Of a DNA stretch of 64,000 nt, positions 21,499-32,520 are shown one piece after another; position 1 is the first letter of the stretch, and every line of letters starts with the position of its first letter. The notes under the pieces were generated by a model. The model worked only from the letters and a program-made list of their open reading frames with translations, ran no database searches and was not told the DNA's origin. The stretch is from assembly GCA_002150815.3 (NCBI GenBank), contig NDFF03000004.1, forward strand, positions 124,001 through 188,000, read 5' to 3'. A program made the translations under genes and the position numbers. The stretch is from Grammothele lineata (lineage: Eukaryota > Basidiomycota > Agaricomycetes > Polyporales > Polyporaceae).

Positions 21499-24400
21499 TT
21501 TTCCGCGCTGTGGCAGTAGAAAACCTCCACAGAACTATGTCATCCCCTTCATATGTTATTTTCTTTGATAGCTTCCTCGACCCTTCAACTTTGGGACTCA
21601 AACTCCGAGTCTGTATCGCCCTATGCATTTGAAATATGGGAACTATTGTTCTGATACCACCCAAGGGTTTCCCCACTCTCTTAGCTCCACGTTCGGACAT
21701 CAACGCCAATGAAATATCCCGCACTCACTCGGAAACGTCCAGGGGTCACACGCTAGGCCAGTTGGGGCGGCTCAAACGCCCCTTGCACCGAGATTAGACT
21801 AGTCTTTGTACGTCCCTTACGTTTGGATTATTGCGTGTCACTTTTTCGACTGTCGTCCGTATTATCGCTAATTGCACCGAAACGACGCACGTGTACATGC
21901 TTCTCCTCCGACTGGTGTACTAATAGAGATCACTGCCGTACCCAAGTCCATCTACATAGGTGTGCTCGAAGTCGTCACCCCGATGACGTGCGCAGACCAT
22001 TGATCGCGTGAGAACACGCCAGGGACGCAATAATAATTGTTATGAAGCGCAACCGTTACTGCAAAGCCATGACGGCGCGGAACGCCCGTATATGCGAGGG
22101 AGAAGTGACCAGCAACGCGACTGTGCGAGCCTCTGAAGCCGAGCATATACGTCGCCAGAGAAGCAGCGCACATCGCACGCTCGCGAGAATGACCCTTGCT
22201 GAGCATCGCGAAGCGGAATAGAGCGAGCCATCAACCGGGCGCTACCATCGCGGTCGAGCACGCTGGTTCCAAAATGCACTCTGTGCCGGGAACGATGATG
22301 GACGTTGCGTGCGTCGCAGACTAAAGTCGCGCTCATTGACACTGGGCTTTCCGTCCCGTATGCGGCTATTCTGATGGACGAGATGAAGACTTCAGCGACA
22401 TACAGCATGGCGCATCCACAACCCAGCGAGAGGGCAGGGGGCTGACCTCGTAAAGCCGACACTCTGCCATCACGAGGGGTGAAGATCTCAATCAGAGTGG
22501 GATATGAACGGGACACGATAACTGAAAGTGCTGCGAACAACTTCGCGGACCCTCAATATCTGGTGCAAAGCCCCGGACTCCTGCTACTGTGACCGCACCG
22601 ACACCGTGTCGCAGTAGCAAGAGCCCGCGCTCGTAAAGGACGGAGAGCACGGGGATGGCATATGCAACAGTGTACGACTCACCAGTAGAGTGTCACCGGC
22701 GATGAGCCGGAATTGCTCAGCGGTGTCCCAGTTAGGGCTTCGTCTATGATCCACTGCAGCATATGGCTCTGCCGTGCTCAACTTCAATGAGTCATTAGCA
22801 GAGTGATTGAGCCGAGCAGTCGACACTCACCTATTCCGATCATCCGTCACCAAGCTCCTTCCGCCCTTCCACGATCGGCTCGGCGTAAGTAATGGCGGCC
22901 GGAGGCGAGAGTAGCTGGCTTGAGCATGGTTCAAGCTGTAATGATGAGACGAGTTAGTACCCCATTAGAGAATACAGGACGTGGTGACAATCGCGTATCC
23001 CAGCCGCAACGTTCATACGTCCATACACTCTCGGTAAACGGGTGCTACTTCACGTGGTGGCAGAGGGAATTTGGGAATGGCCCTACGGGAAAGATGGGGT
23101 AGGGCACGAACAACAGGATGGGATGAAGAATGTCGCATCGGACGGCAGAGAAGACAGAAGAAGACTTGAAGAAACGGATGGAAAGAATAGATACTTGTAA
23201 TACGCACATCAAATCGCCTCCCTGAAACCTCGAGCAAGGGGGCGGATAATGTTGACTTTGATGAGTATGGGCGATGGCGTTGAAGGCGACGGCAATAGAA
23301 CTTGAAGCGTCGACGACAAGGAAGTGGGGCTGGCTGCAGGAACAAGCATAGAGATAGCCAACATAAGCAACACTCGGGAGGGACGGTGGGCTGGAAGAGT
23401 AACGGTCCGAGCGAGGACAGTCCGACCGCCTCGGACGAACTCCAGTCTCTAGCCTTGGAATATCGGGCGCTTAATATGGGCGGAGTCTCATACGGGCTCA
23501 TCGGAGTTTGATAAACACCATCGCTTCTCGAAACACTGCGTCGGAGCTCAGCGCTCTCCCTGAAAGATCCACCGAGGTCACCTTGTGTGCAAGGTTACTC
23601 CCGCCCTTAATTGTTCGCACTTTTCGTGTCCCCGCCTACACCCGAAGATTCCGTGTTCTCCCGGCAAACGTGACCGGATGCGCGCCTAGCATTAAACGCG
23701 CCGGGCCGATAGACCGTAGACGCAGCCAATGCGTCAGGCGAGGCGCGCAATCATGTTCTCATTCTAGTATTCGAGCACTCATTACTCCCCTTCATTGTCA
23801 TACACTTCTATACGCCTGGTTTCCTTCTCTATAAACATCATGCATCCCATAAACCGCGATGTGTTAAAGTCAGCTCGGCTTTCGAGGCTCGGAAATTGTA
23901 TCCAGGGCGCGCTTGCTGGGCAGGGCGAGAGAGAGCGACGTGTGCCTGGCTGGATACAGATGCTGGTAGAGGCAATCTCACATCATCTAGTGAGTGCGCA
24001 TCAAGCATCGCATGCGTAACTGAAGTATTTGCGTCAGTACAACATTGTCGTTGTGCCCTGCTCCTAGCTCTCGCAGCAGTGTCAGCTCTTGGCGAAACTT
24101 TCCCTCTCCCCACCCTCTGGACGACCCTCTACCATCAAAGATGGATTACTTGGCTACCTCCGAGCGTGTTTAAAGCACAGGCGGACATGAATAACATACT
24201 CTGGGATGGTGAGGGGGCTGGAAAGGGTGTGATGATTGGGGAACGGGCTGGAAAGATCATACTGGGCTACAGACGTGAAATCGATCGCGTAGAACACCTG
24301 AGGTTAGTTCTAAACTACCCCTCTTTGTACTGCAAGCATTGTGGAACGGTCGAAGTGAAGCTCCGTTGCATGTGGCATACGCCTCACTTTCCCCAGTGGT

Positions 24401-25264
24401 AAGTGCTGCTTTTCTCGTCTCGTCCTCGGTTCTGCGCCCTTCCCACCCCGTATCGACGCCTCAGACACGGCATTTATGCATTTCCACAGCCCTCTCGCAC
24501 ATTTGTTGCTATGCGCACTGGCATTTTCCAAGCGCAAATGCGTCGGGCGCGTCCGATGACGGCGAGGCAAGCGCGTCCACGTCGACACTTGGGCGGCCGC
24601 GACCCAAGTTCCGGCGCTCCGCCGGCGCCAGAACGCATCCGACATCGTCCCCGCTGTCGAGACTTCTGCTCGCAGCTCGGGCGTGGCGACGTCGAACGCT
24701 GCAAGTATCATCGAACCGACCACAGCGAGCGCGCAGGGTCCGAACTCTACTATAATCGACCCACCATGCCAGTGAGTCAATATTACTCTGGAGGAAAAAC
24801 GTACAAACCTGTCTAAGTCCTGTTAGTTGGCACCACGATGCATGTCATAGCTCTAGCACGCTGCAAGCGTCTTGATCATATGCATGCTACGGAAGTGAAC
24901 TGTGACATCGAGCCCGTCAGCTACGGATGTAGTACTTACTGAGTGTTGCATCGCTCGTGCTATCTATCAATCGGGCACCTTTGCTCGGTCGCTTGTGTAA
25001 TCCCACTTATTTCTCGGATGTGTGGATTTGGAGGGCACCCGAAGACAACTCCATCCAATGCGCGCCACAGCATCAAATGGACAGCGCCGCGGGCGAGCCT
25101 AATCGACCTTGCAGGTGGATTATATACCTTCGGGCCAAGGGGAGGAATTTCGCACACAAGGTGTACTGCCGCCGACGGTGGCACTTCACTCGTTCATTGA
25201 TGCGAGCAAATTGTTGTCAGCGACGTCCAGTGACTACCAGCAGCTTCCCTCAATGTGCACCACA
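21499..25264. other. Gene-poor spacer between HET1 and the tandem duplication
   Basis: About 3.8 kb without a recognisable gene. On the minus strand an open exon-like piece (about 22680-22800) ends in a GTGAGT donor and might belong to an orphan gene. On the plus strand near 24590-24775 a Ser/Thr/Ala-rich frame is open. Neither has a known motif. No transposase, reverse transcriptase or LTR was seen. Confidence 0.45.
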
Positions 25265-27220
25265 TCTCCGTTGCGTACGTCGATGCCCAGAACCCAATGC
25301 GTGTAGCATATGCGCGGGACATTCGTTGGCGTTCGTCAATAGTACAGCGGTATGTGTCCCTTTCCTCGGCAAGGGAGCGTGTGGAAGAAAGTTGCATCGC
25401 CTCGTATCCTTATACGTCTAACTTCTCGTTAGATACTGATATCCTATTGGATCACCCCTTCGCCATCGCCTCCAAGGGCGCCATACGGAACTCGAAGCTT
25501 GAACTTGAAGGAGCATAACTACCCGTCAGGCGTGGCGGCGCTACGGCAGGACGTGCCAGTGGAGGCGCTGACCCAAGCCCTCCTCAGACTCTGACGAATC
25601 GCATGCAGCCCTGCTTCTGAGCACGATCTGCTTTCTAGCCCTCGGGGGACCCACTCTTAGTTTAGTCATATGCTGTCGTACCTCTATCGGCCAGTCAATG
25701 CGTAGGTGCTCAACGTCTCGTCGCCCTGCCTCGCTGACTTATAACTCCTTTCAGGCGCGACAAACAACGGCGTTCGTACGATATCTGCTTCTCCCGGGCG
25801 ACTCCCATCATGCGCGAGGTGGACTAATTGTAGCAAGAGGCAGCGTGAATCGATATTTGCGGAGAACGGCTCGGACGTCGGTCGCGTCTCGTGTCCACGA
25901 ACTTATTGCGCAGGGAACTCTATCGTAAGGTCTTTCGGGTTGTGGGTCTGAATCAACGCCTGACGGATTCTCCCAGCGCGCATGTCAGACTCAGCACGCC
26001 GCGCGCGAAATCCGACGACCCGCGGACGGCACGGAGGACCTCACTGCACGGGGCCGGTCCAGGATTGCCCGTCGCTGCCCCAGACACGAGGTCGGCGCGC
26101 TTAGCGTACAAGGGCGAGCACCTCCAGACCGTCGGCGGACGACATCGTCTCAGGGCTCGCGGACGTCCCTCGAAGCCACGGTCTTCAACTGCAGGCGGTA
26201 CTACGACTGGATGCGTGCGTATGCGTACGTTTCTGCGCTCGTCACAGAGGACAGAGGACCGCTCTCCACGTGCGGCGTTTGTGCGTCTCTTCGAGCATGG
26301 AGGGCGATAGATCAAGCACCACGGTCATCGTCGATAAGTTCGACTGATTGGTCGACGAGGCTTGCGAAGGGTACGCTGAGCGCTGGTTCTGCTGCGTCGA
26401 TGCACTGCTAATTGTTGCGACTTGCAGAAATGCCACACTGCCGCCACGATGAATAGCAGTGCGCGCACACAGTTTGCGTTGTCTGGGTATCAAACGCAAA
26501 TACTGTACGGGAGGCTACACGGCAGTGTACGTACCCGAACCAAGGCAGTATCTAAGCTTGCTCAACGCTCGGACTTTCCAGTCGCTTGAAAACATCGAGT
26601 GCGGCGCGACGATCAACATCGACATCGATATTCCCGCTTTAAACCCTCGCGTCAGTTTCGTTGTTCCTTCCTTCCACTTGTGCATACACCTGAATATCCC
26701 CATTCCTAGCGAATATACGGACGTTCCGGCCCCGTGGGCCTGCAGCAACTCATTCCATTGGCCGCGATGATCCAGCTCGTGATGGTCTGGCGCTTCATTC
26801 CGACGAACGCGCTTCTCACGATGTCAAAGGAGGCGGGGATGCCGTTACATGCAGCCTCGTTGGACAAAATCGGGGCACAATAGTCGAGCGTGCTCGCACG
26901 CGCGAGACCGTGTATAGTTAGGCTGTTTCATTCATCATGTCGCCGAGTTGACGAGGTCGGAGTGACATGAGAACCTGGTTGATAAAAGCACGCTCTTCGG
27001 GCGGCGTGTTCCGGGGGCGTGGTGGATCCGTTCCTCATTGCCGACACATGCCCTGAGAGTGTTAATGCGTACACGCACGGTTTTCGGGCGCACATCATCA
27101 TAAAGACTCACCCGCAGCTTGTCCTCCCCGAAAATCTGCTTCCCAAGCACGAGCCCAACTGTTTACTCCCATATCCCTAGGCCAACTGGAAAGTACGTTC
27201 TGACTACACCAAGGTTGACC
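25265..27220 (+). repeat. 1,956 bp tandem duplication, first unit
   Basis: This unit is followed immediately by a second copy at 27221-29176. All open frames recur with the same offset of 1,956 and identical translations, so the copies are identical or nearly so. The unit holds HET-type upstream flank, including the promoter and the start of the leader intron of HET2 at its right end, so this copy is a promoter without its gene. No recognisable gene lies inside. Confidence 0.93.
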
Positions 27221-29176
27221 TCTCCGTTGCGTACGTCGATGCCCAGAACCCAATGCGTGTAGCATATGCGCGGGACATTCGTTGGCGTTCGTCAATAGTA
27301 CAGCGGTATGTGTCCCTTTCCTCGGCAAGGGAGCGTGTGGAAGAAAGTTGCATCGCCTCGTATCCTTATACGTCTAACTTCTCGTTAGATACTGATATCC
27401 TATTGGATCACCCCTTCGCCATCGCCTCCAAGGGCGCCATACGGAACTCGAAGCTTGAACTTGAAGGAGCATAACTACCCGTCAGGCGTGGCGGCGCTAC
27501 GGCAGGACGTGCCAGTGGAGGCGCTGACCCAAGCCCTCCTCAGACTCTGACGAATCGCATGCAGCCCTGCTTCTGAGCACGATCTGCTTTCTAGCCCTCG
27601 GGGGACCCACTCTTAGTTTAGTCATATGCTGTCGTACCTCTATCGGCCAGTCAATGCGTAGGTGCTCAACGTCTCGTCGCCCTGCCTCGCTGACTTATAA
27701 CTCCTTTCAGGCGCGACAAACAACGGCGTTCGTACGATATCTGCTTCTCCCGGGCGACTCCCATCATGCGCGAGGTGGACTAATTGTAGCAAGAGGCAGC
27801 GTGAATCGATATTTGCGGAGAACGGCTCGGACGTCGGTCGCGTCTCGTGTCCACGAACTTATTGCGCAGGGAACTCTATCGTAAGGTCTTTCGGGTTGTG
27901 GGTCTGAATCAACGCCTGACGGATTCTCCCAGCGCGCATGTCAGACTCAGCACGCCGCGCGCGAAATCCGACGACCCGCGGACGGCACGGAGGACCTCAC
28001 TGCACGGGGCCGGTCCAGGATTGCCCGTCGCTGCCCCAGACACGAGGTCGGCGCGCTTAGCGTACAAGGGCGAGCACCTCCAGACCGTCGGCGGACGACA
28101 TCGTCTCAGGGCTCGCGGACGTCCCTCGAAGCCACGGTCTTCAACTGCAGGCGGTACTACGACTGGATGCGTGCGTATGCGTACGTTTCTGCGCTCGTCA
28201 CAGAGGACAGAGGACCGCTCTCCACGTGCGGCGTTTGTGCGTCTCTTCGAGCATGGAGGGCGATAGATCAAGCACCACGGTCATCGTCGATAAGTTCGAC
28301 TGATTGGTCGACGAGGCTTGCGAAGGGTACGCTGAGCGCTGGTTCTGCTGCGTCGATGCACTGCTAATTGTTGCGACTTGCAGAAATGCCACACTGCCGC
28401 CACGATGAATAGCAGTGCGCGCACACAGTTTGCGTTGTCTGGGTATCAAACGCAAATACTGTACGGGAGGCTACACGGCAGTGTACGTACCCGAACCAAG
28501 GCAGTATCTAAGCTTGCTCAACGCTCGGACTTTCCAGTCGCTTGAAAACATCGAGTGCGGCGCGACGATCAACATCGACATCGATATTCCCGCTTTAAAC
28601 CCTCGCGTCAGTTTCGTTGTTCCTTCCTTCCACTTGTGCATACACCTGAATATCCCCATTCCTAGCGAATATACGGACGTTCCGGCCCCGTGGGCCTGCA
28701 GCAACTCATTCCATTGGCCGCGATGATCCAGCTCGTGATGGTCTGGCGCTTCATTCCGACGAACGCGCTTCTCACGATGTCAAAGGAGGCGGGGATGCCG
28801 TTACATGCAGCCTCGTTGGACAAAATCGGGGCACAATAGTCGAGCGTGCTCGCACGCGCGAGACCGTGTATAGTTAGGCTGTTTCATTCATCATGTCGCC
28901 GAGTTGACGAGGTCGGAGTGACATGAGAACCTGGTTGATAAAAGCACGCTCTTCGGGCGGCGTGTTCCGGGGGCGTGGTGGATCCGTTCCTCATTGCCGA
29001 CACATGCCCTGAGAGTGTTAATGCGTACACGCACGGTTTTCGGGCGCACATCATCATAAAGACTCACCCGCAGCTTGTCCTCCCCGAAAATCTGCTTCCC
29101 AAGCACGAGCCCAACTGTTTACTCCCATATCCCTAGGCCAACTGGAAAGTACGTTCTGACTACACCAAGGTTGACC
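27221..29176 (+). repeat. 1,956 bp tandem duplication, second unit
   Basis: Head-to-tail copy of 25265-27220. Its right edge falls inside the predicted leader intron of HET2 (29149-29209), 39 bp before the HET2 start codon, so this copy supplies the active upstream region of HET2. The left junction reads gacc|tctccg and the outer ends differ (caca before copy 1, gctgcg after copy 2). Confidence 0.93.
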
Positions 29177-29214
29177 GCTGCGTACTGAAGGCTCACTGAC
29201 TGATCGTAGATATC

Positions 29215-31799
29215 ATGTGGCTCCTTAGCACTGACCGTGCCGAGCTGCGTTACTTCTGCGATGCTAACAAAATTCCCGGAGGCTACGCTATCCTCTCCCA
29301 CACCTGGAGCCAGAATGAGCGCGAGCCGGAGCAGACATTCCAGGAGGTCCAGGAGATTATCAAGGAATGCAAGGCCTCAGGCGAGATTCCTCTTAAACAT
29401 CCACAGCTCGCAAAGAAGATTCGAAACTGCTGTCACGTCGCCGAGCGGGACGGGTACAAATACGTTTGGATCGACACGTGCTGCATCAATAAGGAGAGCA
29501 GCACAGAGCTCTTGGAGGCGATAAACTCGATGTTCAACTGGTACATCGCTGCGGAAGTATGCTATGCGTACTTGGAGGATGTCCACACGGACGACGACCC
29601 GATGGCTGAGGGCTCGGAGTTCTGGCGGGCTCGGTGGCACACGCGCGGGTGGACGTTGCAGGAATTACTTGCTCCTGCGTTCGTGATCTTCCTTTCGGCA
29701 GAGTGGGAATCTCTAGGGACAAAGTACGAGCTCAGCATCACTCTCCAGCAGCGCACGGGGATCCCGAGGAAATATCTCACCCGGGAGGAAAGTTTCTTCA
29801 AGGCCTCGATCAGGGATCGGATGCGATGGGCGGCGAGTCGTCAGACGACTCGGATCGAGGACGAGGCATACTGTCTCCTCGGACTCTTCAACGTGAACAT
29901 GCCGACGATGTACGGCGAGGGCCGGCAAGCGTTTCAGCGTCTTCAGCAGGAGCTGGCGACGAGGGATCAGTACGTCGACACCACTCTGTTTGTCTGGGGA
30001 AACTGGCACAAGGACTCCGAGGTTGCGCTGTGGCAGGCTGTGGAGCTGCCCGAGATCCATTCGAGCTTCCACGGGAGCAGTATCATCGGTCGCTTCCTGT
30101 TCGCTTCTTCTCCCCGCGACTTCCGTTTGGGGCTCCAGACGTCTTCATACTACGCTCCCAAGCTTCAAGACTCCTCTTCTATCCTCCAGCCGCATCTCTC
30201 CCCCGATTCGGCCGAGCAGGTACTTCTTTGCCTTGCGAGAATGTTTCCCTTTGCTGATCTTTGCCCGTTGACTAGATGGCGAAAACTGTTGGGGACGAGA
30301 ACAAACGGAAGACAAGCCCGTTCGGAGAGATCGATCTACCGTCAATTGAGTTCGTCAGCCGTCATGTTGTTAAGTGCCGCTTCCCTATCGCGGAAGTCGA
30401 CGGTTTCACCATCGCCGTCCTCCTCGTCCAGACCGAGTATCAGCACCTCGGCCTGCTCCTCCACCCTGCACCTAACTGCGAGCTGCAGGTTCCCACGCGG
30501 AAGACATATTATGTTGCATGGCCGTTCGAATACCCAGCCTCCGGATTGTGGCACAACTGCCGGGTGGCACTCCTCGGTGTCGACTTCTACAACCTGACGT
30601 TCCGCGGAAAACGTGTCGAGGCCACCTGGCGCGACATTTACATCCACGCCACTCCCTCGACGCTCGATCGTGCCGACCCAGCGCACCTCATCGAGCGTTT
30701 CGGTGCTGACCGCGACCCGACGCCGTTCCGGATCCCGCGCTGGCAGCTCAACGCGTTCATGGCTCTGGGTATGCTCCCTAGAATGGCTTTCAAAAGTTCG
30801 GACCCGCACGCGCGATCCGAGATGTTGGTCGATTTCGTAAACACCCGCACGTACTACGAAAGGCTAGTCCTCCGGCTGGGGCTCTGTACGCGTGCACCAC
30901 CTAGCGAGGATGGGAAACTACAGCACTGGGCATGGGCGAGGGCTTTGGAAGCATCAACGTGGAATACTTGGGACAACCCTCATCCTCACGACTGCACAAA
31001 GCATCACGTTGATGACTAGTACTGGCCTGGGGGTGTGTGCGAGTTCCTGAAGTGGGAGCGTGAGGTCCGTCTCTTCGCTACCCGGTGCCCGCACGCCCCC
31101 GCGCGCACACGGGTCCTGCACATTGAGCTGCGCGGGAAGGTATACAAGGAGATGCAGCGCGAGGCAGGAATACGGCTCTCCGGCCACGCGCCTTCGAACA
31201 CATATGGCAGCCAGGCAGTCAAAGCGCCACCCACTAAGCGCGCGCTCCCTCTCGCGTCCCCCTCCTCCCGTCAGCCAGCCAGTGCATCCAAGCGTGCAGG
31301 ACCATCTTCGCGTGCGGTATCGTGCAGGAAGGACGTCGCCCCCGTGCGCCAGCCCGTCAAGCAGCAGCCGTCTACGTCCAGTTCCACCAGTTCATCCAGC
31401 GTTGTGTCCATCACTCGTCGGCGCGGTAGCCCCGACGCCGCTCTTTCCAGAGAGTCCAATAGGTCTCCCTCCCCGGATCGGTCCCTCTATTCCCCTGCGT
31501 TCTACGTCCCGCGCGTTCCCAGCGCACGTCCTACTTTTTCTCGCCCTAATGCCAACCACAAGTCGCGCACACGTGGGCGCAACCGCTCTCTCTCATCATC
31601 TTCCGAGTCCTCTTCCACGTCTAGTTCGCGTAGTCGCTCGAGATCTCATAACAGTTCCGGTGCCGGATCCGAACCGGCTCGCCGCCGCAATGGTAGTCGC
31701 CCCCCGTCAGAAGAGGACATCTTCGGACGTCTTCTCGGATTTGAATTGTACGATGCCCGGTACAAATCTAAAGGTGGTACCACACCACGGCCGCGATAG
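29215..31799 (+). pseudogene. HET2: HET-domain gene with premature stop in second module
   Basis: Exon 1 is 29215-30219 (335 codons) with an intact HET domain (GGYAILSHTW, YKYVWIDTCCIN, RGWTLQELLAPAF, EDEAYCLLGLFNV, MYGEGRQAF). The intron is 30220-30275. Exon 2 runs from 30276 and the family frame is kept to 31799. At 31017-31022 six extra bases (TAGTAC) sit between the Asp-Asp and Trp-Pro-Gly codons that are adjacent in the other copies, placing a stop at 31017-31019 without changing frame. Beyond it the frame encodes the end of the second module and a long Ser/Arg-rich tail, still uninterrupted. This pattern means a recent break. The truncated product would keep the HET domain and most of the second module and lose the tail. 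Confidence 0.88.
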
Positions 31800-32089
31800 A
31801 AAACCGCTCAATCATTACCACGTCACCGTCGCTCTGATATTCACTGATCTTCGCAAAGTCTCCCCCGCCTTCTAACTCTGAGCCCTGATCTACTGTATTG
31901 TACTTCCCCAGTTGACACGCTCCGACGGCCCACGCGTTCTACATGCCCATTCTCGTTCACCCTGTCCATTCGACTTTGACGTCTTTCTCCAACGCCCGCA
32001 TGCTTCCCATTGTACCATAGTCGTCGAAGATATCGTTAGCTGTCGGCGATGCTTTTAGGACTGTCGTTCGCACTCCACCACCCCTCTTC
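31800..32089. other. 3' flank of HET2, paralogous to HET4 and HET6 flanks
   Basis: The sequence after the stop (tagaaaaccgctcaatcat) and the stretch near 31960-32070 match the 3' flanks of HET4 (43764-44055) and HET6 (54772-55040). This shows that the duplicated segment extends beyond the gene. Confidence 0.7.
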
Positions 32090-32520
32090 TGCCCACGAGA
32101 ACGCGTACAGGTTTGGGGAACAACGCCGGTGCGCCCCACCACAATGCCCTCTGGAGCGCGAACCCCGCGATCACACGACCGACCGCGGCTGGGACGCGCG
32201 TGAGGCCTAGCGGGCTCGGCGAATACACACGCGACTGCCTGCGTCGAGGAAGGGTAGAGCGAGGAGCGCGGCTCACGGTGCGCCGGCCTGCGCACCGAGG
32301 TTCGCGTGCAGACGCGCTGGGAAGGCGGCAACGGACAGGAGGGAGAGAGATGGTGCATGAGGAAGCGGAGGCCGTTGTCGGTCGCATTGACCTCCTGCCT
32401 AAGGTCTTAGCCTATGCCTGCGCCCGAGGGTTCTGCACTAATGTTTGTGAATGTCCCAAGTTCGAAAAGGGATAAGTATTGTATATACTTGTGAGGCCTG
32501 TACGAGGGAGTTATCAAGGG
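32090..32520 (-). pseudogene. Cytochrome P450 relic downstream of HET2
   Basis: On the minus strand the sequence aligns to the C-terminal half of the intact P450 at 55374-57145. A decayed I-helix end (NATDNGLRFLMHHLS against DTTGDGLCFLLHHLS) and the stretch after ExxR (SRVYSPSPLGLTRVPAAVGR against LRVYTPIPMSMPRIVPTGGR) are visible. Frames change along it and no haem loop remains. The junction between HET 3' flank and this relic matches that after HET6 (about 55038), so relic and HET gene were duplicated together. Confidence 0.7.

Noticed and set aside
25891..26315. Overlapping open frames on both strands inside the tandem unit (also at 27847-28271)
   Set aside because: They occur twice only because of the duplication, lack any family motif, and overlap each other on opposite strands as expected of GC-rich non-coding DNA.
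32340..32475. Plus-strand open frame over the P450 relic as a new gene
   Set aside because: The similarity to P450 is on the minus strand; the plus frame is only its complement.
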